In this document: positions 26,001 to 37,590 of the stretch, piece by piece
Layout: each line of letters begins with the position of its first letter
How positions within the stretch are numbered: position 1 is the stretch's first letter
From: Lactarius indigo
Taxonomy: Eukaryota > Basidiomycota > Agaricomycetes > Russulales > Russulaceae
DNA length: 64,000 nucleotides
NCBI GenBank assembly: GCA_025766275.1
Contig: JAFKAC010000008.1
Location: 1,364,001 to 1,428,000, forward strand
Reading direction: 5' to 3'
Notes under the pieces: model-generated
What the model was told of the DNA's origin: nothing
The model's database searches: none
Seen by the model: the letters and a program-made list of their open reading frames with translations, nothing else
Made by a program: the position numbers and the translations under genes

Positions 26001-27939
26001 TTGCCGTAACTGCCTTGTTCGCATAAGACGGTACGAGACACTGACAGGCCGTAGCATCAAAAACAGACGCAGTCGAGGCGTCCATAGCGGAAGATGGCGC
26101 TGTTCCATTAGACCAGTCAATGGATTTCTTTCCACATGTCGCAGGTCCAAGTATTGTGTCAGAAACCCCCGAAGATTACCACCGGACAATTGGGGCCTCG
26201 CATGATATGGACGACGCAAATATTCACGACAGGACAGAGGCTTGGTCACTCAAGGCCGAAGAGTTTTCTGCCTTTGCTCCTGACAGTACCAGATTTCTGT
26301 CAGGGCCTGGAGTTATTCCTGGGCAAAGCGTGGTATCTTTGCCACAAGATCCTGCGCATAGCCTAGATACGCTAGACTCGCGGCATGGCGAGGTAGTATC
26401 ATTCGATGACCAGCGGTCTGCGATCCCGGACCAGTCTTCGCCAGGGGAACTAGGTGAGCTCAGACTTTGTACGAGAACTCAAATTTTTTGTGCCAACATC
26501 TGCCACGAAAGACCACCGAAGCCCAAACTACGAGGGGGAAATATGTGAGGAAATATGTGAAGAGCAACCCGATGTACAGGAACGTACAGAGCCACCAGAG
26601 CCGCCAGGATTGATACCAGCCCCGGAGAGCGATCAGCCAACCCTCCCTCTGACACTTGCAGAGGCGAGATTAAGACTCAAACTTGAACCAAATATGACCC
26701 TTTCACAGGATCCTGATGGCAAAATCGTCATACAAGAGCTCGACTCCCCGGTGACACGTCGCGAGAAAGCGATGCGGAGGAAGCAGGCCCGCTCACGGCT
26801 TGCTGCACCCGCCATTAACGCAATTCTGAGCTAGACGGCTCAGATCTCAGTTCACTCAGCGAGCTGAGCGAAGACGAGGATGGGAGCGTGCGTGTCAAAA
26901 CAAAGACGAATGAGACCAAGGCAAGTGCAGCGCAACCTGGGGAAGTTATTCTGGAGGATGGAAAGATGCTAGAGGGCGGAACCTTGGGTAAGACCGTTCC
27001 CTCTCATGTCCATCGAATTCTGATGTCTGAGGCGAGTTGCAGTCTGGGCCAAAGCCAGTATGTTCTATCCTGGTCATGACGTGGGGCCGCCATATTCTTA
27101 GCTCGATCTATAGAGAACTTTCCGTGGTGGGCCGCTGTCATTTTTGAGCCTGACGACCCGACAGTACCCCCAAAGGTGCTCAAGTCACGCCCTACCAAGT
27201 CAAAGTCGCCAATGGGACATCATCTTGTACGATTCTATGATTCATCCAAGTCATGGTATGTCGGTTGTTGGTTGGAGTAGAGGATAATTAGGCTGACCAA
27301 ATGATCACCGTAAGGCAATGGGTTGAGCTCGACCAACTCTTATTACTAGGCGAGAGTGATGGTAAGCGCGAGCGGAGCTTTTACGATTCAATACTCGCTG
27401 AGAGTTATGTTTTACAGAGTTGGACCAATCGCTTCTAACAACGTCTAAGAGACAGAAGTTTAGCTCTGCGAAGATGCGTCAGGGTTGTCGAGATTCATAT
27501 AGGTACCAACTTGAAGCGTATTGAAACTTGTGTCTGATGCACTTAAAACAGGCAGGCGAAGATGGAGATGGAGACCGAAGACGATGCGGCCGTGGAGGGA
27601 GATATGCATGCGACATCCATTGGTGAAGCGACCAATGTTACCGACGAACTTCAACCAGTGGCAAATGACAATGTCGAGATGGCTGTTCTGAGAAAGAACC
27701 GACAGCCCCACAGTAGCTCTGTGTTTACAATGGCATTGACCTGGATTTTTCGTATCAGAGGTGTACAGTACCATCATTCTGGCCCTAGCATAAGAAAAGT
27801 TCATGACCTAAGTAGGGGCAAAAATACAGTGCATGATACTCTTTTTGGACTTCCACATTGCGCCGTCTCCCACAAAGTTTATTTCAGGACTAATCCTTCC
27901 TCACTGAATAGGGGTTTCGTTCTGTACGTACACACGTGA
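23066..27939 (+). CDS. EPL1-PHD-bromodomain-PWWP chromatin protein (BRPF/Nto1-like)
   Basis: Scaffold of a MYST histone-acetyltransferase complex by homology. The start at 23066 ([20 protein letters not shown]) is 53 bp after VPS34. Order: EPL1-type region ([27 protein letters not shown]); PHD finger ([31 protein letters not shown] after splicing); zinc knuckle and extended PHD ([34 protein letters not shown]); long helical linker; bromodomain (about 25024-25320: [38 protein letters not shown]); a low-complexity linker; and a PWWP domain ([25 protein letters not shown]). PWWP joins by introns at about 26988-27044 and 27060-27113. There is an apparent 1-nt frame break near 26830. The 3' end is uncertain; the last open frame stops at 27939. 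Confidence 0.85.
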
Positions 27940-29098
27940 GCGGCTATCACCATACGTCGCGTTAACGTGCGTTGCAATGGCCGCGCGGATGATCATCTCA
28001 TGAAGAAGCTCTGGACCACCGGACAACAACCGTCCACGTTGACCCGGAATGGCCCAGAAAACACCCCTACACCACGAATTCCCGCCTTTCCCTTTCCCCA
28101 TCGAAATATTAGCTACGCACCAGAATCGCGTGTATGTAAAGACAATTTGCCGACCCCGAAATATCATCCTTGTTGTGCCTTGGACGCTCTCGCTTTCGTT
28201 CCAAGTCGTCCCAAATTACCTCAAGAATTACCTCCGCGCTTTTCCTGAGGTCTTGGTTCCTCCGAGGCCTCAGATGGTCATTCGAGCCATCGTGCTGCTT
28301 CTACGTCCAGAAACTGGATCTCTTTTTATTCTCTATTTGCTTGGCTCTCCTCCCCCCCTCATCATCATGGTTCCGCCTCAAGACTCACGCGGGTCCCGAC
28401 CCGTATATCGCCGCCGCTACTGTCGCTCTCTGTTCTTCCTACTACAAAACGGCTTCCACACGTCATTGTCTGCTCTTCGGTTTCAGTGCTCAATTTTATC
28501 CCTTTTCTAGCCAGCATTCCCGCCCATCGGATCAGATATTTCTTCGCATGTTCTCGTATGACCCGTCCTTCTTGATCTCGTCTGCGTATTAGAACCCTGT
28601 ACTTCCATTCCATACTTGGTTCCATCACATCAGCCTCCCGCCGAAACAAGTATAGACTAGATCTGGTTTCAGTCAGTCGATGCCTTGTCTCTTCGGATCC
28701 TCGACAGTGGTGCGATTGAAAACCATATTAACTGATGAATGACTGAACGACTGCCCTCGGGGAGAAGGAGAGCAAGACAGGTACAACAGGTGAAGCGACA
28801 TGGGCAGCTCATCTGTGCGGGTGAGTACCCCGTTGCTTGCTATTCTTCGTGCGCGTCCGCTACCCCAAACACATGTCCGCAGCATCCTGATCCATTCGGC
28901 GGTCCCTAGAACATAACTGATTCGGAACCCCTTTCCATGATCCCTGGAGTCCCTCACCTTCGACTACTCTTTCGAACTTGTTTTCAAGGCTCAAAATAAG
29001 GTTGGCCACAGCGCTCGATACCAAATGTTATCTATAAACTTTATGAATGTGCCCTTATTACCGCAGTACAAGACATATGAACCCGAATGTTAACACGA
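27940..29098. other. Unresolved region
   Basis: Open frames on both strands (for example + 28049-28510, - 27901-28167 and - 28365-28649) show no motif I recognise. A hydrophobic plus-strand stretch around 28190-28370 could belong to a small membrane protein, but no convincing start, splice pattern or family was found. 28980-29098 is AT-rich and probably 3' flank of the next gene. Confidence 0.3.
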
Positions 29099-30676
29099 TT
29101 AAAGCTCGTCCTTAATGTGCTCTGCAGCTGATGGTGCGGTCCTCTCGGGGCCAGGGACCCCCTCCGCGACGGAAGGTAGGGGGGCGAGAGGTGATGTTGC
29201 CCCTTCTGATCCGTCAAGATCAGGTGCCTCAGTCGGAGGGGATGCCTGTGTCACCTTTGTCCCCGTGGCGAAGTGATTCGTATCAGCGGCCGTGCGAACA
29301 TTGAGGACAACTTGTTCCGGGTCATCCGTCTTGGGCATGGAGTGTTTAAGCGCCTCTTTCGCCTCCTGCTCTTCCTTCTCACGCTGAATACGTATGGCCC
29401 TGTGTATCGGGTCTTCATCCGGGTCCACCTTCTGTCCTTTCTTCAACGTGTCCCCGAGCGACGCGCCATAGCCGTGCGCGCCATGGAAGTCAGGGCCATA
29501 CTTTTGATAGCCTCCTCAAAGTCGATCATATCGGTGAACCCACCGTGTAAGAGTGCAATGCGCTGTGCCTCCTGCTGACGTTCGATTTCCTCTTCCTCAG
29601 GCGTTGGCTCCTGAGTCTCCTCCCGTGTGTGGGAGGATAGGTTTGCGGTACCGTTAAGTATCGAATCGAAGAATTTCGAGATGGAATCATATCTGAGTGC
29701 GCCTGCGGGAGCGAATAGAAGTCACACATTGCAATAGTAAAGGAAGCAGCAGGGACCACGTACCTTTAAAGAGAAAGGGCTTGGTCGAGCCGACGGGAAA
29801 GATGAGAATCTTGCTCTCCTTCTTGGTTCCAGCCTCGAATCCGAGCGCAACAGAGGACTTTCCCTTACGATCCCTATGATTTGCAAAAGCGAAGTCGTCA
29901 CGGTACTTGTTTGCGAGCACTTTCCACATGAGTGGGATATCCTTGGCCTTGCTAAGGAGCAATACTCGTGTTTGGTCGATTTTCTGTGTGCTGGTCATGC
30001 AGTATCAAGAATCCAAAAAGGTCGATTGACGTACATCATTGACCCATGGCTCATACTCTTCAAGACGGTAAAGCTTCTTATTTTTGTGGGGTACGCGTCG
30101 CGTGGCAAAATAGAAGAATGCGCTCGCAGTACGGTCTGAATGCTCGAATAATATGGGCGTCTGCTCTCTGCCACGTGGGAACAATTTCACGGTCGGATAG
30201 CCCTTCACACCCTAAGAAAATATCAGCTATCCTGCTGAGGGTTACAAAGAAAACGAACACACTTGCTCTGCGCACAAGGACCGATTCTCATCGCAGTCGA
30301 CAGCATAGAGAGGGATGAGCGGATGGAGCCCGAGCGCCGCCTTGCTATATTCGGGGACCATGGCCTTGCAATGCTTAGAAGAGCGTCGTGTCAATGGGAG
30401 GTCATTCATGAGTGCCGACAACACGTACGCCACACCACGATGCGACGAATGCCACGACACTTGTACGCTACCTGATACTCAGAATGTTCCACAACTGAGT
30501 TTAGTCGAAACGCATACATTGTCTTTCAGTGCGTTCCTGAACCCTTTCGTGTTGATCATCTTGACTAGGGAGTCCTTGGGGTACAAGGCCGCGGTGACAA
30601 AGGATGGCACGAGGGCCAGAGTTAAGGCCAATAGATGTAGAAAAGGCAGGAGCATATTGGTGCGTCGTATTGTCAA
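29099..30676 (-). CDS. PDI-like ER thioredoxin-fold protein with C-terminal KDEL
   Basis: An ER-lumen disulfide isomerase of the P5/MPD1 type. ATG at 30676 gives MTIRRTNMLLPFLHLL then LTLALVPSFVTA, a signal peptide, followed by LYPKDSLVKMINTKGFRNAL. After an intron comes SVVAFVASWCG. A second intron (donor GTACGT) splits the active site, and the next exon starts HCKAMVPEYSKAALGL, giving W-C-G-H-C. It continues VKGYPTVKLFPRGRE, the cis-proline YPT segment. A second, non-catalytic thioredoxin-like half follows (LLLSKAKDIPLMWKVLANKY, ESKILIFPVGSTKPFLFKG). A charged, proline-rich tail ends EHIKDEL, an ER-retrieval signal, stopping at 29099. Some alternative starts exist within the signal peptide. 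Confidence 0.88.
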
Positions 30677-31533
30677 GGGGAACCTTGATGGTCTTTATGT
30701 GTGTGAATATATAGTGAAAGCACTGACGTGGCAATTGCCACGATCCCGCGCTCAGCTGTTCTTGCGGTGTCTCGTTCCTTGCTCGTTCCCACATCCTAGG
30801 AGCGTGGCAATCTGCTTGTTCCCTTGGGAAAGTTGAGTTGGTCGCTTATAATTGATGATGTGTCAATGGGAATATGTTTTATCCTCTCACAGTTGGCTCA
30901 CTGCTAAAGTTAATTTGGATGATATTCATCCAAATTGATTGTGGTATTCAGAATTCACCCTACAGCAGTTTTCATAATGATAGATACCTTACAATGATTT
31001 TTCACACACAATAGGGTTTGAATGAGTGCTTTGGCAACCATGCCAAGTAATCTTCTCACAAGAACTAATTATATTAATCAAAAAATGAATTTATATAATA
31101 CACTTATTGTTTTCATGAAGTTGTTTTCAAGTTGAAGTGCTATGGGCACTAGGTGAGGACCACCCCATTCTATGTAGGGAAGGGCCTGACAAAATAGGGC
31201 CAATATTCATATAAAATGTAGCTGTTACATGTCTCATTGTCAAGACAAATATCAGCATAAAGGTTCATGTGCATGGTATGAAGCTCAACTCAACTGCCCT
31301 TTGGAAAAAGGGCTACCAGCACAACTCTCATTGTCAACAGCTGCCTTTGTAGATAGAATTGACTTGTAGCTGTAGTGTTTGAGGGTTGAAACAGGGGACC
31401 AGTAGGTAGTGATGGGGGGGGGGGGGGGGAAGTTCAATGCAAACATGGAAGAGCAAACCCTGAAATGGGAAGTATAAAAGATGACTTTGATACCAGAAGG
31501 ATCTTACAGAAAGGATCATAGACATACCTGGAC
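30677..31533. other. Intergenic transition from gene-rich to transposon-rich DNA
   Basis: Upstream region of the PDI-like gene, then AT-rich sequence with no recognised gene. A run of about 17 consecutive G lies near 31412-31430. Confidence 0.4.
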
Positions 31534-31986
31534 ATGTCTCCTACTCAATGTCATTGCAAGAGTGCATGTGCCCAAGATAGCTTGTCTGCTGAACAGCCAC
31601 AATCTTGTGTGCATGAGGTTACCCTACATCTGTCACAGCCATCTGCTCCAGAATCACTGCTGCCATCTGCTCCAGACTTGCTGCTGCCAATGTCACCACC
31701 ACCTTTTGACGTCCCTCACCTGCCTCTGCATCTGCTGCCCTCAGTGGCAGGCCTTCCTATTCCAAATGATAGTCAGCATATGTTGGCTGGTCTGGCTGCA
31801 AATGCCCTACTGACATATGCACATTCTTATGGTGCAACATTCTACCCACCAGCATACTTGCCAGTCTCATACCACCACTCCTATGGTGCAGGGATGAGTG
31901 CTGCACTGCTTCCACCATGGGGTTATGCACAATATCCCATGGCTCCTCCACTGGCATCTTTCCTGATGGATCAGTTAGCTGCTTAG

Positions 31987-32556
31987 TGATGAACAGCACA
32001 CATAGATAGCATACTCACAGAGGGACAAAGTGTTCTGTGGTGAGATAGGCTGGGTGGCTGAAAAGCAGCAACAGGAGATCTAGCAAGGTAAAGCAAAGGT
32101 GTCTGGCACACAAGCAGTGAGAACTGATGTGGACCAGGAGTGTACATGGTACTCTACTTATACACTTTCTGGTAGTGACACTGTACAAGGGATGTAACAC
32201 TAAGTCATGCAGTACAAGGAAGTATTGTTCTACAAACAGACAAAGGAGTGGACGTTCTGAGAACAGGGGAAGAAAGAATAAGGAGAGTCCAGAAGCAAAT
32301 GATATCATAGTGACATCATAATAAGGATAAAGCTAAGTACGGAACAAAGGAAAGTACAAAGGTGATATACAATGCAGAGTCCGGATGTATAATGTCATAG
32401 AAGTACAGTGATGTCATGTATGACGCAATGATAAGTCCAGATTGTACAGATCAAATAATATCTAATCTACAGGTCCTGTATATCTAATCTAAAGCAGTCC
32501 ATGCTGCAAGTCTGGTCCATATGAGCTGCTAAGTGCGCAAGGGTCACTTATCAACA
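31987..32556 (-). mobile_element. Solo LTR, family 3, copy A
   Basis: 570 bp, in its own orientation starting TGTTGATAAGTG and ending TTCATCA, so it has TG...CA ends. It is flanked by the perfect 5-bp duplication CTTAG (31982-31986 and 32557-32561), so it was inserted by an integrase and later reduced to one LTR. It is similar over its length to copies at 32635 and 38450. Confidence 0.9.
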
Positions 32557-32634
32557 CTTAGCACACCACAACTAGTGAGAAAAGTTCACTTGCACACAAC
32601 ACATGTGCCAATAGGCCAGAGGATGAGGCCACTC

Positions 32635-33180
32635 TGATGAACAGTACACAAGAAGATCATACTTACAGTGACAAAGGAGACTGTGGTGAGATATGATAGG
32701 GTGACTGGAAAGCAGCAACAGGAAGTCAAGCAGAGTGAAGCAGATAGTGTCTGGCACACAGCAGAGTGAGAACTGATGTGGACCAGGATGTACAGAGTAC
32801 TCTACTTATACTATACAGAGGTGTGACACTAATACAAGGAAGGTGACATAGGGTTACAAAGTACAAGGAGTGTTGTTCTATATACAGGACAAAAGGAGTG
32901 TACTGAAAGAGAACAAGGCAACTAGAACAAGGGAAAGTCCAGACAAGTATGATATCATAGTGACATCACAATAAAGATAACGCTAGAAAGAGAACAAAGG
33001 ATGAAGTACAATGAAGAGTCTGAAGTAGTCCATATGATGTCATTGTACAGTGATGTCATGGAGGTGTTAGATTGTACGGATCAAATCTAATCTACATAAG
33101 TCCAGTATATCTAATCTATAGCAGTCCATTATCTGTAAGTCCATTAGAGCCACTAAGTGTGCACAGGCTACTTATCAACA
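32635..33180 (-). mobile_element. Solo LTR, family 3, copy B
   Basis: 546 bp, same family and orientation as copy A and only 78 bp from it. Flanked by the perfect duplication CACTC (32630-32634 and 33181-33185). The separate duplications show two independent insertions rather than the two ends of one element. Confidence 0.9.
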
Positions 33181-33368
33181 CACTCTTGGGCACAGGAATG
33201 GTGGGGGTGTGAGTGCCAATGGTGCTGCTCCATTGTCAACTGCAGTTACCCAGCTAGGAAAGTCCTACCCCAATAAAGAGATCAGTGATGGAGGTGAGAG
33301 TTGTGTACTTTTCACATACATCCCACAGTCCAGTCTGATTGGAACCAGCTGAAAGTTCAGACTCTGCT

Positions 33369-34025
33369 TGTTACAGACTGGACTTGTTTTTGACTTTACC
33401 TTAATTTCTTACTTCCACTTGTGTTCGCAGGAAAGTCTTTCCTTTCTTGGCTTTCCCTTTCTTGGACTTGCTGCGCACTAGGAGCCTTAAGATTCTCTCC
33501 TAGTGCAAAGTGAGACAATGAGACACTCATTGTCCTTATAAGTCTTTATTACTACTATACTTGGGCTAAATGCACCCTTTTATGGCAGGTGTCTCACTTG
33601 CCTTTTATATCCTTGTTTCTTCTCACACTTACTGTGGATAGCTGTGCACATCTTCTTCTTTTTCCTGTGCCTGCTGCGGATTGCTGTGTTGCTTCTCATG
33701 CTTGCTGTGGATTGTGCCATTTGTTTGTTCTGCACAAACAAACCTTTTTCTATATAAGTCGTGGCCCTAAGTAGCTTGTATCCTTAGACTTGACTTCTTT
33801 ACCATCACAGTATACATTGTTTTCCCATTCCCTTGGGGTAACTCTCTGCTGAACTGTCAAACCTCTTGAACCCCTGAACTCCACTCACATCTTGAGTATT
33901 GTGTCATACTCTGAGATCCTTGTTAACCACTTAAACCTTGCCACTGCTGGCTGAACCCTCGCTCATTGACATAGAAAGACCAGACTTGCTCGTGCCGAGC
34001 TGAACATTCCTACTGTAATGTTACA
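33369..34025 (+). mobile_element. Solo LTR, family 4
   Basis: 657 bp starting TGTTACAGACTGG and ending TGTAATGTTACA. Flanked by the perfect 5-bp duplication CTGCT (33364-33368 and 34026-34030). Inside, TATAAG at 33753 precedes the word AGACTTGACTT (33786) by 33 nt, the same spacing as in the self-primed elements further along the window. No internal region remains. Confidence 0.88.
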
Positions 34026-34080
34026 CTGCTCAAAAGACTTTTCTATTGCTGATTTGAGCAGCAAGTTAAACAACTATTGA

Positions 34081-34507
34081 CTAATAAATTTGATTAAATA
34101 ATACCCCTTAACTTTTAGCTAGACTATCTTAGCAAATCATCAATGTGTATTTCTTACTAATAAGGACACATTAATGAGAGAGTGATTGTGTGAAAAATTA
34201 CTAGGGAAGACAGGGACATGGCAGGCAATGCAGGTAGTGGGATCGTCATTGTGGACAATGGTGGGATGGTCGGCGATGACAAGGCATGTGGTGACATGAG
34301 CAGATGATGACCAAATGTAAGCACAAAGAGATGGGGGGTAGATGGAGAATAGATGTACTGTTAGTTATGGTCCACCAGGAAATTGTGGTGAACACGACTC
34401 CCCAAGTTGTGTAGGATTGAAGAGTTGAGGTTCAGCTGCCCCTCCAGATAGGAGCACATCTCATGCTCCATGTGGTTGACCTCCCAGAGAGAACACCCCT
34501 TGATCCA
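34081..34507. other. No recognisable gene
   Basis: AT- and GA-rich sequence with no supported gene; probably old repeat debris. Confidence 0.35.
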
Positions 34508-35925
34508 CAATACACCAAGACTTGTTTGAGTACATTGCTGCAAACAATCTTGGAAGCAAACGTAAAGGCAGAAGTAATTAGACAATGACCAGATGATCCC
34601 TTAGTGGGGAGATGCACCTTAAGAGAGGTAGAGGGCAAAGGTGACGAAAGGGTGGAAAGAGCGAACCCATGATACAGCAAGACTTGTTTGAGTATGTGTT
34701 GTTGTAGATTATCTTTGAAGCAAGTACTATGAAGGAAGAAATAAATAGACAATGTCCAGATGGTTCCTTAGTGGGGGGATGCACCTTAAGAGAGGTAGAG
34801 GGGGCAAAGGTGATGGAAGGGCAAAGGTGGGTGAAGTGGCAAAAGAGTGCTTCTTATGTGATGGAAGGGTGAGCGCCAATGCTGCAAGAGGTAGAGGCAC
34901 AAGGGTGGTGGAAAAATGATGGTGGATGAAGTGCACCTTGAGATGTTGTGAGTAGAGTTGTGGAAGTGATGGAAAGGTAAAGGAGCAAACCCTTGATACA
35001 GTAGGACTTGTTCAAGTTGTTGTAGATTATCTTTGAAGCAAGTGTGAAGGTAGAAATAAATAGGTGATGTCTGGATGATCCCTAAGTAGGGAGATGCACC
35101 TTAAGATGCAAGAGGTAGAGGGCACAAAGGTGACAACAGTAAAGGTAGCGGTGTAAGGATGTAAGGCATAAGAGTCCAGTGAGTTTGAAGGCAGGGAGAG
35201 CAATTCCACAGGACTGTGTTTGCAAGCACCAATGGGAGTTTGAACAGGCTGGGACAAGTAGCTAGAAGTGAGAGTGCAAGAGAAGATGAGAAGAAAGGGA
35301 GAAAAAATGATGATATTCAGCAGTGGAGAGTTTGCCTTTTAAGTACATGAGAACCATATCCTAATGCTTAGAATAGGTAGGAGTAAGGTGGTGAAATAGG
35401 ATGAAAGAAATGGGGGCATGAGTGACACAAGGTGACATGAGGCAATTGAAAATGGAGACAAAACACAGGATCAGGGTGTAAAGTATGAGTAAGGGGTGAA
35501 ACAAAATATAGCTGAGATGGCATGGCAGAGGTGTTCTACAAGTGAAGCAATGGTGAAAGGAATGAATGGGAAGAGCATGAAGTCGATGGGGATGTATGTG
35601 CTGGTGCAACGCCGGGGTAACACAAGAGTGCAGGCCCAGCACCTGAGGCCTCATGAAGCACACCTTAAGACGTTGCAAGATATAGAGGCTGTAAAGGTCA
35701 CAAAAGGGTGAGTGCTAATATGATAGAAAGACGAAGATAGGAAACATACCTTGAGATGTTGCAAGAAGGTGACAGAAAGGTGAAGGATGATATAGCAAGA
35801 CTTGTTCAAGTAGGAGTCATCACAGATTACCTTTGAAGCAAGCATGAAAGCAGAAATAAATAGACAATGTCCAGATGGTCCCTTAGCAGGGAAACACACC
35901 TTGACATGTAAGATGTAGAGCAGGT
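34508..35925. repeat. Four diverged copies of a ~130-bp repeat unit
   Basis: A unit beginning near CAAGACTTGTTTGAGTA, passing through TAAATAGACAATGTCCAGA and ending near GAGATGCACCTTAAGA recurs at about 34508, 34677, 34999 and 35793, all in the same direction, separated by unequal spacers. Copies differ at many sites. The intervening 35120-35790 shows no supported gene. The nature of the unit is unknown; it may be a decayed dispersed repeat or part of an old element. Confidence 0.6.
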
Positions 35926-35934
35926 GTTATGATT

Positions 35935-36299
35935 TCTTCCGGACTTGTACTTTCTTTGCTTCATTATTCCTTTCCCAGTACTTTACGAGCCCTGTACAAT
36001 TACACGGACTTTACGATTACCTGGTTCCTATCACACGCCTTGCTTATTGACGGTTTCTTTTGATAAAGCTTGACATGTGCTAGTTTCCACTTTGTTTTCA
36101 CTCACACACGACCCCATGTGATTCACCATTATCCCAACTATATCCATGCCTTGTTCCCTTTATGCTTTTCCCCTTATCCCTTGATTGAGCAATGGCGCCA
36201 TCTGTTTGTAGGAGCCATACAACCCCACTTGTACTTAAACCTAGTTTTACCTAGCTTGTACGGTAGACTAGACTTCTTGTGTAATACCACAATTCGTCT
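35935..36299 (+). mobile_element. Truncated gypsy-1 LTR fragment
   Basis: Matches the first two-thirds of the gypsy-1 LTR at 62770 in the same orientation, from TGTTATGATTTC through AAAGCTTGACATGTGC to the promoter region, including AGACTAGACTT at 36265-36275. It breaks off at CGTCTA and abuts a minus-strand gypsy-1 integrase fragment, so it does not belong to that element in normal order. Confidence 0.8.
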
Positions 36300-37590
36300 A
36301 ACGTCCATTGGTTTGAGGGTGATACACTGATGAAATGTTTTGTTGTATTCCAAGTGTGGAACATAGCTGTCTCATAAATGTGGATGCGAATCTGGGATCC
36401 CAATTGGATATGATTTTTCTGGGTAGTCTGTAGTGAGGGTATATGTGTTGGAGATATAACCTTGCTACCCCTTCTGATGTGATTGCTTCATTACAGGGGA
36501 TGAATATAGCAGCTTTTGAACAATTGTGGTCGGTGATAGTGAGGATCAAATTGTATTCCTGGGAATTGGGGAGCTTCACGATAAAATCCATGGATACTAC
36601 TTCAAATGGTTCTGCAGAGGGGTTGGTTGTGATAGGGAATAGATGTGGTTTCTGTCGATGGGGATTGATTTTATTGCTCTGGCATGTGGCGCAGCCCTTG
36701 ACATAGGCCTCTATGTCTTTTTGCATATTTGGCCACCAGAAATTGCATTGTATTAGTTTGAGTGTATTTGCAATTCCAAGGTGTCTGGTGCTTGGTGTAT
36801 CATGGAAAAAGGTGATCACCCCCCACTTAAGGTCGTTGTTTCCCACAACAACGAGGGTGTCTCCCTTCCACCATAGCCTGTCATGCTTCTTTAGATTATG
36901 AGGTTCGATCCATGGAAGTAACGCAGACTTGTCCATATTGTGCATGGATGTTTGCGTGATTTTTAAGAATACTTCTTCTGGTAATACTGTAATGTGATTG
37001 TTATTGTTGGTACCATTGTCATAATTGGGGCATCTGGATAGGGAATCCACTTGCGTATTCTTCATGCCTGGGATGTGTTTGAGTATGAAGTTGTACTCTG
37101 AAAGTTCTTGGAATTCCTGGGCTACTTGTTGGTTGATTTTTTGTGGTTCCTTCCAATATTGAAGGTTGGTGTGGTTGGTGTGGATAGTTATGAGGTAAGG
37201 GGACCCAATGAGGTATGTGTGCCATGTTCGGAGGGCTTTGACAATAGCCAGTAATTCCCTATCGTAGATGTCGTAATTGTGTTCCATTTCTGTCAAGGAC
37301 TCAGAGTAGAATGCAATGGGATGGTATTTTTGGTCTTCTCCTTTCTGATTTAGTATGGCCCCTAAGGCATAACTGGAGGCAACCACTTCGATTTCAAAGG
37401 GTTGATCCAGTTTGGGGAAGAGGAGCACTAGTTCATTACTGATTTGCTCTTTGCTGGTATTGAATGCCTTTTGTCTTGCCTCGGTCCACTCCCATGGAGT
37501 GTTCTTCCTTGGTAAGGTTGTGCAGCAGTCTAGCTATCATGGAAAACCCCCGCATGAAGCATCTGTAAAAGTTGCAGAACCCCAAGAAGG
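36300..37590 (-). pseudogene. gypsy-1 pol, 3' half (end of RT, RNase H, integrase), truncated
   Basis: Minus-strand Ty3/gypsy polyprotein part. It starts near GFCNF at the transposon junction (37590), passes through RNase H (IEVVASSYALGAILNQKG, YSESLTEMEHNYDIYDRELL), the linker LSEYNFILKHIPGMKN, the integrase zinc finger (HLGIANTLKLIQCNFWWP, GCATCQSNK) and the catalytic core (VSMDFIVKLPNS, LTITDHNCSKAAIFIPC, DPRFASTFMRQLCSTLGIQQ), and stops abruptly after YHPQTNG at 36300. No 3' LTR follows. The matching 5' half lies beyond the inserted DNA transposon, from 47509. Confidence 0.88.

Larger units (their letters stand above)
31534..34080 (+). pseudogene. Unidentified reading frame broken by three solo LTRs
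   Basis: The first open stretch (31534-31986) is rich in L, P, S, A, Y and H; it includes LPSVAGLPIPNDSQHMLAG and YAHSYGATFYPPAYLPVSYH, and ends in TAG at 31984-31986, exactly where the first LTR is inserted. If the three LTRs and one copy of each 5-bp target duplication are ignored, the same frame reads open across 32562-32634 and then from 33186 (GHRNGG, NGAAPLSTAVTQLGKSYPNK), and a GT-AG intron near 33296-33350 could lead to a short last exon. The in-frame TAG predates the insertion, because it lies within the target sequence. The product is unknown; it may be an old transposon gene. Reading frame continuity is seen, gene status is inferred. Confidence 0.4.

Noticed and set aside
31987..33180. 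The two minus-strand family 3 LTRs as ends of one short element
   Set aside because: Each has its own different perfect 5-bp duplication, so they are separate insertions.
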